A program made the translations under genes and the position numbers. A stretch of 64,000 bases of DNA from Pseudomonadota bacterium. GTDB lineage: Bacteria > Pseudomonadota > Alphaproteobacteria > Reyranellales > Reyranellaceae. Position 1 is the stretch's first letter. Every line of letters begins with the position of its first letter. A model generated the notes under the pieces. That model searched no databases and had not been told where the DNA came from. It saw only the letters and a program-made list of their open reading frames with translations. Below, piece after piece: positions 46,125 to 53,959 of the stretch. The stretch spans positions 12,948 through 76,947 of the forward strand of contig JAEWIV010000191.1 of assembly GCA_023386865.1 (NCBI GenBank), in the 5' to 3' direction.

Positions 46125-47609
46125 TCAGGTGTAATCGCGGCTCGCGCCCACAAAGACGTTCGGCGTCTCCCCGAAGGATTCGCCGAGATGCATCCCGCCG
46201 CCGTCGATCGAGAAGCGACGGATCTCCTTGGCGTGCTCGCTGCCGCGCATCTTCAAGACGATCAGGCCGCGATGCATGGTTTCCTGCTCCTGGATGTAGC
46301 GCAGCAAGATGATCGAATCGGTCAGCGTCGAGATATGCTGTTCGCTGGCGCTCGTTCCACCGATCAGCGATTTGCTGGTGGCCGTGCACAGCCCGGCGAT
46401 CTCGCGCTTCTTGATGAAGGAGGTGAGACTGATCAGGAATTCGCGGAATCCGGTGTCGGGGGCAATGCGTTCGAGAGCCGACAGGCTGTCGATGGCAATC
46501 CTGCTGGGCTTGAACTCGTCGACCAGGCTCTGAATCATCAAGAGATGGTCGGGCAGGCTTTGCGCCTCCGGATAGAGGCAGATGACCTTGAGCTTGCCTT
46601 CGGCTTCCATCGACGCGAAGTCGACCCCCCAGCCGCTGGCATTGCGAAAGAGCTGGCCCTTGCTCTCCTCGTAGCCGAACAGGAGAGCTTTCTCCCCTGC
46701 GGCCACGCCTCCGGCCAGAAAGTTGGTCACCAGCAAAGTCTTACCGGTCCCGGTTGCGCCGCTGACCAGCGTGACGCTGTCGCGGAAGAAACCGCCGCCG
46801 CACATTTCGTCGATCGCCGAGTTGCCGCTGGTCACGCGCACCATGCTCGACTTCTGCTCCAGCCTGAGCGACGACAGCGGCACCGCGACGACCCCCTGGT
46901 TGGCAAGCAGGGTGAACGGCGCCTCGCCCTCGGCATGATGGCTGCCTCGCATTTTCAGGACCTCGATGGTGCGCCGGCGCTTCTCCCGCTGCAGGACGTT
47001 GCGGAGGATGACGACATTGTCGGCGACGAACTCCTCCAGCCGATGGCGGGTGATCTCGCCGTATTCGCTGTTGCGCTCGGCGGTCATCAGGACGGTGAGG
47101 CCCGATTGCTTGAGCGCCGTGCTTATGTGGAAGAGCTCGCGACGCAGGATCTTCGGGTCGGCGATAAAATGGTCGAACAGCTGGGTCAGCGAATCCAGGA
47201 CGACGCGTCGGGCATTGACCGCCTTCACGGAGTGCTGGATGCGGGCCAACAGGCCGGTCAGGTCGAAGTCGCCGATCACCAGCTCGTCGTTGGGGGGCGG
47301 GCTGGCATCGACGAAAGCGAGCCGGCCTTCCCGGCGCCAGTCCGCGAGATTCCAGCCGAAACCGCGCATGTTGGCCTCGATGTCGCGCGGCGGCTCCTCA
47401 AAGGTCACAAGGACACCGTTCTCGCCGTACATGGTGATGCCGTGCGCCAGGAATTGGGTGGCGAAGACCGTCTTGCCGCTGCCTGGGGTGCCGCCCACCA
47501 CAGTAGTGCGGGCCCGAGGCAAGCCGCCCATCACCAGCTCGTCGAAGGCGTTGACCCCGGTCTTCACCCGTTCCAGCACGTCCGCGCTGTCGATGTCCTG
47601 CGTAGTCAT
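46125..47609 (-). CDS. kaiC: KaiC-family double-domain ATPase
   Basis: The 494-residue protein has two RecA-like KaiC domains. CI has Walker A GGTPGSGKT (about 39-47) and catalytic Glu pair in TFEEPP. CII has Walker A GATGTGKT (about 280) and GYEESKG. The CII end retains HISTLTDS, where Ser427-Thr428 match the two phosphorylation sites (431/432) of cyanobacterial KaiC, followed by VLKMRGSEHAKEIRRF. The ATG overlaps the kaiB stop (ATGA). No kaiA is present, as in Rhodopseudomonas-type systems, where KaiB/KaiC act as an hourglass-like timer. Timing function here is inferred. Confidence 0.92.
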   Translation of the reverse strand: MTTQDIDSADVLERVKTGVNAFDELVMGGLPRARTTVVGGTPGSGKTVFATQFLAHGITMYGENGVLVTFEEPPRDIEANMRGFGWNLADWRREGRLAFVDASPPPNDELVIGDFDLTGLLARIQHSVKAVNARRVVLDSLTQLFDHFIADPKILRRELFHISTALKQSGLTVLMTAERNSEYGEITRHRLEEFVADNVVILRNVLQREKRRRTIEVLKMRGSHHAEGEAPFTLLANQGVVAVPLSSLRLEQKSSMVRVTSGNSAIDEMCGGGFFRDSVTLVSGATGTGKTLLVTNFLAGGVAAGEKALLFGYEESKGQLFRNASGWGVDFASMEAEGKLKVICLYPEAQSLPDHLLMIQSLVDEFKPSRIAIDSLSALERIAPDTGFREFLISLTSFIKKREIAGLCTATSKSLIGGTSASEQHISTLTDSIILLRYIQEQETMHRGLIVLKMRGSEHAKEIRRFSIDGGGMHLGESFGETPNVFVGASRDYT

Positions 47610-47878
47610 GCGTCACCATCCGGCTTGATACCGAGGAATTCGAGCACGCGTTTGGTATCGCTGAGATCGCCGACGATCCGCCGCGGGCGGATCCCGTTTT
47701 CGTAGGAGAGCGTAGGAGTAGCCAGTATGCCCGCCTGCTCAGCCAGCTCGGGGTTGGTCAGGACGTCGATGATTTCAATCTTCCAAGCACCAGCGCCCAT
47801 GTGCTGGCGCAGCTGCATGACGTTCTGCTCAGCCCGACGAGAGCTTGGGGAGTTGCCGGCGATATAGAGGCGAAGCAC
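47606..47878 (-). CDS. kaiB: KaiB-family protein
   Basis: The 90-residue thioredoxin-like protein matches KaiB throughout: LRLYIAGNSPSSRRAEQN at the start, KIEIIDVLTNPELAEQAGILATPTL in the middle (quoted in part), and RRIVGDLSDTKRVLEFLG at the end. KaiB switches fold and binds KaiC CI. The start is a GTG at 47878; an overlapping ATG is in another frame. It is co-transcribed with kaiC (4-base overlap). An 18-base palindrome lies 46 bases upstream of the GTG. Confidence 0.92.
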   Translation of the reverse strand: MLRLYIAGNSPSSRRAEQNVMQLRQHMGAGAWKIEIIDVLTNPELAEQAGILATPTLSYENGIRPRRIVGDLSDTKRVLEFLGIKPDGDA

Positions 47879-47923
47879 GGTCCATGGAATCCCACCATGC
47901 CGTGCGTCGCAAGAGAGAGAAAA

Positions 47924-47941
47924 CTACTAGCCTACTAGTAG
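47924..47941. promoter_or_regulatory. 18-base palindrome upstream of kaiB
   Basis: CTACTAG-CCTA-CTAGTAG is a perfect 7-4-7 palindrome spanning the stop codon of the LuxR-type gene and lying 46 bases ahead of the kaiB start. It has the form YTACTA-N6-TAGTAR shared with the palindrome at 48705-48722. The 18-base size suits a LuxR/FixJ-type dimer. Confidence 0.65.
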
Positions 47942-48666
47942 GGAAGTGTTCCCGTTCGACCGTTGCCGGCCCGCCGCGGTGAGCGAACCGGATCGGGCCG
48001 TTCCCGGCCGATGATGCCGCGCTCGCGCGCCCAGATGACGGCGGCGGTCCGGCGGTTGACGCCAATCTTGCGGTACAGGGCGGCAATGTGGTTGCGCACG
48101 GTGTTCTCCGACAAGCCGAGCATGCCCGCCATCTGCGCGTTGCCCTTGCCCTCGCAGATCAGTTCCAGGACCTCGCGCTCGCGTGCGCTCAGCGTGTCGA
48201 GCTGGCATGCGCCGTTGCCCTTCGGGCCGGACGACGGCTCTTCGCCGTTAGCCTGGCTGACCGACCTCAGCCTATCCATGACGGTGCGGGTGAACCATGA
48301 AGTGCTGTCGGCGAGCACGGCCTCGATCGCCGCCATGAGATCGGGCGTGCGCTTCTTTTCGTCGGCTTCCTGGATGACGCCCAAGGTCACGCACTCGCCG
48401 TCGATGGTCAGATCGACGGGTGACATGAAGCAATCGACCGAATTCGATTCAGATCGATCCAGCGGCAGGGCGAGATTGCGCAGTTCGCCGTCGACGCGAC
48501 GCCGTGCGGTACGGTCCATCCAGACGATCGCACCACTGGAGTCGACCAGAACGACGCCGTTCTGGAAAGCCGAGGAGAGGCGGGCCAGCCGCGCCTCGTC
48601 GTGCGCCCCGTTGGTCGAGGCATTCATGACTGAATCTGGAGGGGAATTGGCTCGGTACGGGCTCAT
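47935..48666 (-). CDS. LuxR-type transcriptional regulator with PAS-like domain
   Basis: The 243-residue protein has a PAS-like N-terminal half (AFQNGVVLVDSSGAIVWMDRTARRRVDG at about 33-60) and a C-terminal LuxR helix-turn-helix (LSAREREVLELICEGKGNAQMAGMLGLSENTVRNHIAALYRKIGV, about 160-205; quoted in part, e.g. LSENTVRNHIAALYRKIGV). It has no receiver domain. It is directly upstream of kaiB in the same direction, and palindromes of one form lie ahead of both genes, so it probably regulates itself and kaiBC. The start could be 48666 or 48627 (MNASTNG); neither has a good ribosome site. Confidence 0.85.
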   Translation of the reverse strand: MSPYRANSPPDSVMNASTNGAHDEARLARLSSAFQNGVVLVDSSGAIVWMDRTARRRVDGELRNLALPLDRSESNSVDCFMSPVDLTIDGECVTLGVIQEADEKKRTPDLMAAIEAVLADSTSWFTRTVMDRLRSVSQANGEEPSSGPKGNGACQLDTLSAREREVLELICEGKGNAQMAGMLGLSENTVRNHIAALYRKIGVNRRTAAVIWARERGIIGRERPDPVRSPRRAGNGRTGTLPY

Positions 48667-48704
48667 GCCGGTGACAACGAGGCCGCGGGCCTACTGGTTC
48701 CTTG

Positions 48705-48722
48705 TTACTAACTGCCTAGTAA
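48705..48722. promoter_or_regulatory. 18-base palindrome upstream of the LuxR-type gene
   Basis: TTACTA-ACTGCC-TAGTAA is a perfect 6-6-6 palindrome 38 bases upstream of the 48666 start codon. It has the same length, arms and spacing as the site at 47924-47941 (YTACTA-N6-TAGTAR), consistent with autoregulation by the LuxR-type protein. Confidence 0.6.
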
Positions 48723-48815
48723 TGAAGCACCATCAACCGGACGACGCCTGCGTCGACAATTTCGCAGTTGCCCGAGGGCAAGGAGATCGCGTCATCGACG
48801 TTCAGTCCCTTCCCA

Positions 48816-49967
48816 TCAGGTCAGGGTTTCGAGCATCCGCACCAGGAGTTGGGCGCGCGGCACCAGAGAGGCGTAACTGATCTGCTCGTCAAGCGCATGG
48901 GCACCGCGGCCGTCGGCGCCGAGCCCGTCGAGCGTCGGGATGCCGAGTGCCGCGGGAAAGTTGCCGTCGCTGACGCCGCCGGTGAGCGGGGTGTCCTCGA
49001 GCACGAACCCGACCTCGGCGGCGCACGCCTTTGCATGCTCGAACAAGGCTGCGATGCCGGCGTTCTTCTCGTAGGGCGGCCGATTGACGCCACCTGCGAC
49101 CTCGATACGACAGTCCGGATTGAAGGGCGTGCGCTGCAGGACGCGCTTCACGACCGCGTCGACGTCGATACCGGGCGGCACACGCAAGTCGATGGTGGCG
49201 GTTGCGTGCGCCGGCACCACGTTGGGCGCGCTGCCGCCGCTTGCAGTGCCGACCACGACGGAGATGCCCTTGTCATAGTCGGTGATCGACTCGAGATCGA
49301 TGATCTGCCGTGCAAGCTCATGCAGGGCGCTGCGGCCGTCCTGTGGCCGCGAGCCGGCATGCGAGGCGCGGCCGGTGATGGTCATGTCGAAGCGACCCCA
49401 CCCCTTGCGTGCCGTCACGCACTTGCCACCGTCGCGCGCCGGCTCCATGACCAGCACATACTTCGACTTGCGCGCGGCGGCCTCGATGGCGGCGCGGCTG
49501 GTCGGGCTGCCGACTTCTTCTTCCGGCACGTAGAGCACCCGCACCGGCAGCTTGGTGCGTCGTCCCTCGCGGACGAAGTGCTGCAGGGCATAATAAGCCA
49601 TGTAGGAGCCGGCCTTCATGTCGTAGATGCCCGGACCGAATACGGCGTCGCCGTCGCGGCGAAACACGTGAGTGGTCGCGAGCGCGCCAATCGGATGCAC
49701 CGTGTCGAGATGGCCCAGGATAAGGATGCCGGGTTCGTCCTCGCCGCCCCATGGCGCTCGCGCCTCGAGGATGTCGCCAAAGCCGTCGCGTCCAGGGGTG
49801 CGTTTGGTCGGCGCGCCGATCCGCGCCAAATCACTCTCGACCACGTCGACGAGACGATTGACCGCCGTGCCGTCGTGGCTCGGCGTCTCGATCTCGACCC
49901 ATCGGCGGATGCCGGCCAGGATTTCCTCGCTGTCGAAAGACGGAATGTTGGAACGCGTGTCGGACAA
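48816..49967 (-). CDS. M20-family metallopeptidase (glutamate carboxypeptidase-like)
   Basis: The 383-residue enzyme has the M20 zinc-site residues: LGHLDTVHP (His and catalytic Asp), YDMKAG (bridging Asp), PEEEVGSP (catalytic Glu and ligand Glu) and a final His in GAHALDEQ. It resembles carboxypeptidase G2-type enzymes acting on N-acyl or glutamyl peptides. The TTG start has GGAGGAA just upstream. It follows the last ABC transporter gene by 22 bases, so the imported peptide is probably cleaved by this enzyme. Confidence 0.88.
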   Translation of the reverse strand: MSDTRSNIPSFDSEEILAGIRRWVEIETPSHDGTAVNRLVDVVESDLARIGAPTKRTPGRDGFGDILEARAPWGGEDEPGILILGHLDTVHPIGALATTHVFRRDGDAVFGPGIYDMKAGSYMAYYALQHFVREGRRTKLPVRVLYVPEEEVGSPTSRAAIEAAARKSKYVLVMEPARDGGKCVTARKGWGRFDMTITGRASHAGSRPQDGRSALHELARQIIDLESITDYDKGISVVVGTASGGSAPNVVPAHATATIDLRVPPGIDVDAVVKRVLQRTPFNPDCRIEVAGGVNRPPYEKNAGIAALFEHAKACAAEVGFVLEDTPLTGGVSDGNFPAALGIPTLDGLGADGRGAHALDEQISYASLVPRAQLLVRMLETLT

Positions 49968-49989
49968 GGCTTCCTCCAGAGGTCGCTTC

Positions 49990-50985
49990 TCACTGAGGCG
50001 GCAGATCGCACCAGCGCAGGCAGCTTACCAGATGACGGCTCGAGACAGACTCGGGCTCGGGCCGGTTCAGGGCGCACTGCGGTTCGGCCCACCGGCAGCG
50101 CGGATGGAACGAACAACCCGGCGGTGCGGCGCCCGGCTTGGGCGGCTCACCCAGCACCGGCGCCTGCGCCTGCTGCACGAGCTCGCTGTCGAGCCGAGGC
50201 GAGGCGGCGAGCAGCGCCCGGGTATAGGGATGGCGCGGTGCACTGAAGACGTCTTCGGTCGGCGCGATCTCGACGATGCGGCCGAGATACATGATGGCCA
50301 CGCGGTCGCATAGCCGGCGCACGACGGAGAGGTCGTGACTGATGAACAGGTAGGTGAGACCGAGTCGGCTCTGCAGGTCGCGCAGCAGGCGCAGCACGGT
50401 GGCCTGCACCGAAAGGTCGAGTCCGGCGGTCGGCTCGTCCAGGATCACCAGTCTCGGCTCGAGCACGAGTATTCGGGCGATGCCGACACGGCGCAGCTGG
50501 CCACCCGAAAGTTCGTGCGGATAACGACCGGCCGTCGCCGGATCGAGACCGACCTGGTCGAGCGCGCGACGGATCCGCGCCTGTCGGTCGACGGCCGAGC
50601 GGTTGCCGCGAATGGTAAGCCCTTCTTCGAGGGAACGGCCGATCGACCACCACGGGTCGAGCGCCGCCCCGGGGTCCTGGTGGACATATTGGATGTCGCT
50701 GCGCACGCGGCGCGCTTCCATGGGCGTCAGGCCTCCGACGGCGCGGCCGTCGAACCTGATATCGCCCGCGGTTTCGCGCTGAACGCCGAGCAGGGTTCTC
50801 GCGAGTGTCGATTTTCCACAGCCGCTTTCGCCGACTAGGCCCAGGATCTCGCCGCTCGCGACCTCGAGATCGACGCCGTCAACGGCGCGTACCCCGGCGC
50901 TGTGCCGCCCGATCAGCGGGCGCGCACGGCCCAGCACCGTCACGAGCTCGCATACCTCGAGGAGGATGTCGTGTCGGCCGGTCAC
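49990..50985 (-). CDS. Oligopeptide ABC transporter ATP-binding protein (OppF-like)
   Basis: The 331-residue ATPase has Walker A GESGCGKST, Q-loop region VHQDPGAALDP, signature LSGGQLRRVGIARIL, Walker B LVILDEPTAGLD and switch SHDLSVV. The OppD/F-type C-terminal extension carries the Cys-rich motif GCSFHPRCRWAEPQC that binds an iron-sulfur cluster in relatives. The GTG at 50985 overlaps the previous gene stop (GTGA). It is the second ATPase of the importer. Confidence 0.9.
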   Translation of the reverse strand: MTGRHDILLEVCELVTVLGRARPLIGRHSAGVRAVDGVDLEVASGEILGLVGESGCGKSTLARTLLGVQRETAGDIRFDGRAVGGLTPMEARRVRSDIQYVHQDPGAALDPWWSIGRSLEEGLTIRGNRSAVDRQARIRRALDQVGLDPATAGRYPHELSGGQLRRVGIARILVLEPRLVILDEPTAGLDLSVQATVLRLLRDLQSRLGLTYLFISHDLSVVRRLCDRVAIMYLGRIVEIAPTEDVFSAPRHPYTRALLAASPRLDSELVQQAQAPVLGEPPKPGAAPPGCSFHPRCRWAEPQCALNRPEPESVSSRHLVSCLRWCDLPPQ

Positions 50986-51971
50986 GGCGTGGCTGCTTGC
51001 GGAAGCGGAAGCCGGTGGCGCGGGCAGGCCACATCGTGGCGGGCGGACGCTTCCTCCATGGCCGGCCGCGTGCCGGTACAGTCGGCGATGGCGATCGGAC
51101 AGCGTGGATGGAACCGGCAACCCTGAGGCGGTGCGAACGGGCTCGGCACGCTGCCGGGGATGCCGCCGAGATCGGTTGCGCGATCGGGATGGCAGGCGAG
51201 CAGCATGCGGGCGTAGGGGTGTGCGGCCTCGTCGATCAATCGCCGCGTCGGCGCCGCCTCGACGGTCTGGCCGGCATAGATCACGCTCACCTCGTCGCAG
51301 AGCTGGGCGACCACGCCGAAATCGTGGGTCACGAACAGCATCGAGAGGTCGAAGTCGGCGACCAGGTTGCGCAGCAGCATCAACACCTGCTGCTGCGTGG
51401 TGACGTCGAGCGCCGTCGTCGGTTCGTCCGCGATCAGCAGCCGCGGCTGGCACGACAGGGCGGCCGCGATCAGCAGCCGCTGACGCTGGCCGCCCGAGAA
51501 TTCATGCGGATAGCGTTCGAGAGCGCGCTCGGGATCCGGCACTTGCACCGCGCGCAAGAGCTCGACCAGGCGCTGGCGATGGCGTCCTTTCCACTCCGGC
51601 GGCGCATGCCATCGCATGGTCTCCAGCATCTGGGTGCCGACGCGAAAGACCGGGTTGAGCGCAAGGAACGGATCCTGCGGAATGAAGCCGATGGCGGCGC
51701 CGCGGATGTCACGCGCCAGGACGGCGGGCGGCAGCCTCGCAAGATCGCGACCCTCGAAGACGATCTCGCCGGCCTCGATGCGCGCGCGCGGCGGCAGGAT
51801 GCCGAGGATTGCCTTGATCAAGGTCGACTTTCCGCATCCCGATTCGCCCACCACGCCGACGATGCGGCCACGCGGGATCTCGAGGTCGACACGATCGAGG
51901 ATGTGGGCCAGGCCCTCGTCGCCCCTGATCGATACGGCGAGGTCGGAGACCTTGAGCAGCACGTCGCTCAT
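50982..51971 (-). CDS. Oligopeptide ABC transporter ATP-binding protein (OppD-like)
   Basis: The 329-residue ATPase has Walker A GESGCGKST, FIPQDPFLALNPVF, signature FSGGQRQRLLIAAAL, Walker B LLIADEPTTALD, switch THDFGVV and the C-terminal motif GCRFHPRCPIAIADC. ATG 51971 overlaps the OppC-like stop and its own stop overlaps the OppF-like start, so the whole cassette is translationally coupled. Confidence 0.9.
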   Translation of the reverse strand: MSDVLLKVSDLAVSIRGDEGLAHILDRVDLEIPRGRIVGVVGESGCGKSTLIKAILGILPPRARIEAGEIVFEGRDLARLPPAVLARDIRGAAIGFIPQDPFLALNPVFRVGTQMLETMRWHAPPEWKGRHRQRLVELLRAVQVPDPERALERYPHEFSGGQRQRLLIAAALSCQPRLLIADEPTTALDVTTQQQVLMLLRNLVADFDLSMLFVTHDFGVVAQLCDEVSVIYAGQTVEAAPTRRLIDEAAHPYARMLLACHPDRATDLGGIPGSVPSPFAPPQGCRFHPRCPIAIADCTGTRPAMEEASARHDVACPRHRLPLPQAATP

Positions 51972-52810
51972 CGCGAACGCCTCAGGCGGGGATCCACCAG
52001 GTCGCGCAGACCGTCGCCCAGCAGGTTGAAGCCGAGCACGGCGATCAGGATGGCGAGGCCCGGAAAGGTGGCGAACCACCAGGTCTCGGGCAGGAACTTG
52101 CGGCTCTCGGCGATGGCCAGGCCCCAGTCCGGGTCGGGCGGCGTGGCGCCGACGCCGAGAAAGCCCAGGACCGCCGCGGTGAGGATCGTGAAGCCCATGC
52201 CGATCGTGGCGCGCACGATGATGGGCGAGGCGGCATTGGGCAGGATGTGCAGGAACACGATGCGCGCGGTGGAGGCGCCGACGCCCTGCAGGGCCTCGAC
52301 GAACAGCGAACTCTTGAGCCTGCGCGTTTCGGCATAGACGGTGCGGGTGAAGAACGGCCAGTAGGTCAGGGCAAGCGCCAGCATCGCCGTGCTGAGGCCG
52401 GGCTTCATGAGCTGCGCCAGGGCGAGCGCCAGGATCAGCTGCGGCACGGCCAGCACAACGTCGGTCACCCGCATGATGAGCTCGCTGCGCCAGCCGCCGA
52501 GGTAGCCCGCGAACAGGCCGAGCGGCACGCCGATCAGCATCGCCGAGCCAACCACGGTCAGGGCGATGACGAAGGCGCTGCGCGTGCCGAGCACGACGCG
52601 ACTGAAGATGTCGCGGCCGAGATTGTCGGTGCCGAACCAGAACTCCGCCGACGGCGGCTTGAAGCGCTGCAGCAGGTTGGCCTGGAAGGCGGCCTCGGGA
52701 TGGGGCGTGAGCTGGCCGGCGAACACCGCCACGAACAGACCGAACAGCACGATGCCGAGGCCCAGCACCGCCGGCACGTCGCGCAGGAACTTCAGCGCAA
52801 TAAGTCTCAT
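51968..52810 (-). CDS. Oligopeptide ABC transporter permease (OppC-like)
   Basis: The 280-residue permease has a short N-terminal helix, a periplasmic region with FWFGTDNLGRDIFSRVVLGTR (typical of OppC/DppC), and five more helices. The EAA loop is EALQGVGASTARIVFLHILPNAASPIIV. It pairs with the OppB-like protein encoded just upstream (4-base overlap). Confidence 0.9.
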   Translation of the reverse strand: MRLIALKFLRDVPAVLGLGIVLFGLFVAVFAGQLTPHPEAAFQANLLQRFKPPSAEFWFGTDNLGRDIFSRVVLGTRSAFVIALTVVGSAMLIGVPLGLFAGYLGGWRSELIMRVTDVVLAVPQLILALALAQLMKPGLSTAMLALALTYWPFFTRTVYAETRRLKSSLFVEALQGVGASTARIVFLHILPNAASPIIVRATIGMGFTILTAAVLGFLGVGATPPDPDWGLAIAESRKFLPETWWFATFPGLAILIAVLGFNLLGDGLRDLVDPRLRRSR

Positions 52811-53817
52811 AGTTGCTCGGCGACGCGCGGGTCGAGCAGGCCGTGCACCAGGTCGACCAGGATGTTGATGACGGCGTAGATGACTCCCACCACCAGGGTC
52901 ACCGCCAGCACGGCCTTGTAGTCGCTGCTGAGGATCGCCTGCACGGCATAGCTGCCGAGGCCGGGCCAGTCGAAGATCGCCTCGACCGCGACCGCGCTGG
53001 AGACCAGGGCGCCGAACAGGAGCCCGACCTGGGTCACGGCGGCGATCACCGAATTGCGCAGGACGTAGACCCAGACGATGCGTCGCCTCGGGTAGCCGAC
53101 GGCCGTCTCGTACTGCACGAAATCGCGCTGCATGGTGTCGAGCACGCCCACACGCGCGAAGCGGGCGATGGTCGCGAGCGCCGGGACGGCGAGGGTGATC
53201 GCGGGCATCGCAATGTGCCGCAGGCTGCTGACGAACTGATCCCACCGGCCGGCGACGAGAGAATCGATCAGGAAGAACCCGGTGACTCCGGGCGGCGCGC
53301 CGATATTCACTCCGATACGACCACGTAACGGCAGCCATTCGAGTTCCATGGCGAACAGGAGCTGCAGCATGATCGCGAACCAGAACGATGCCACGGCGAG
53401 CCCTCCGACCGTGACCACGCGCACGACATGGTCGAGCAGGCCGTTGTGGCGGATGGCCGCCAAGGTGCCGAGCGGGATCCCGATCAGCGTCGCCAGCAGG
53501 AGGGAGACGAAGATGAGCTCGAGCGTGGCGGGCAGGGTGCGGCGCACGTCGTTGGCCACGGGACGATTCGAAAACACCGAGTTCCCCAGATCGCCTGACA
53601 CGACCTGTCTGACATAGACGCCGAACTGCTCGTAGAGCGGCCGGTCGAAGCCGTACTTGCGGCGGATCTCCTCGACCTGCTGCGGACTCGCGGTCTCGCC
53701 CGCCAGCGTGGTCGCCGGATCGGCCGGGACCACGCGCACCAGCACGAAGGTGAGCACCATCAGCCCGAGCAGGGCGGGGATGGCCAGGAGCAGACGGCGG
53801 ATCAGGAACAGCAGCAT
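52807..53817 (-). CDS. Oligopeptide ABC transporter permease (OppB-like)
   Basis: The 336-residue permease starts MLLFLIRRLLLAIPALLGLM and has the OppB/DppB features FVLVRVVPADPA, GDLGNSVFSNRPV and EAA loop YETAVGYPRRRIVWVYVLRNSVIAAVT (quoted in part, e.g. RRRIVWVYVLRNS), with six helices. It is the first permease gene; a structured repeat of about 120 bases separates it from the binding-protein gene. Confidence 0.9.
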   Translation of the reverse strand: MLLFLIRRLLLAIPALLGLMVLTFVLVRVVPADPATTLAGETASPQQVEEIRRKYGFDRPLYEQFGVYVRQVVSGDLGNSVFSNRPVANDVRRTLPATLELIFVSLLLATLIGIPLGTLAAIRHNGLLDHVVRVVTVGGLAVASFWFAIMLQLLFAMELEWLPLRGRIGVNIGAPPGVTGFFLIDSLVAGRWDQFVSSLRHIAMPAITLAVPALATIARFARVGVLDTMQRDFVQYETAVGYPRRRIVWVYVLRNSVIAAVTQVGLLFGALVSSAVAVEAIFDWPGLGSYAVQAILSSDYKAVLAVTLVVGVIYAVINILVDLVHGLLDPRVAEQL

Positions 53818-53828
53818 GGACGACTCCG

Positions 53829-53947
53829 CCTCCCCATCGCGGAGGCCGCGATGGGGAGGTGGCGCGAAGCGCCGGAGAGGTCATGACTGCCGGCGCATGA
53901 CCCCTCCGTCCGCTGCGCGGACATCTCCCCAACGTCGTTGGCGAGGA
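53829..53947. repeat. Structured intergenic repeat, copy 2
   Basis: This copy lies between the binding-protein and OppB-like genes of one operon. It has CTCCCCATCGCGG/CCGCGATGGGGAG arms, GGTGGCGCGAAGCGCC, GGTCATG/CATGACCC arms, a CCGCTGCGCGG hairpin and ATCTCCCCAACG. These elements follow the same order as in the copy at 982-1104. In the transcript it would form stable stems and could lower expression of the permeases relative to the binding protein. Confidence 0.7.
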
Positions 53948-53959
53948 TGATGCTGGTCT

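Noticed and set aside
44204..48666. A kaiA gene near kaiBC
   Set aside because: Every neighbouring frame is accounted for by kinase, LuxR-type or unrelated proteins; none looks like KaiA.
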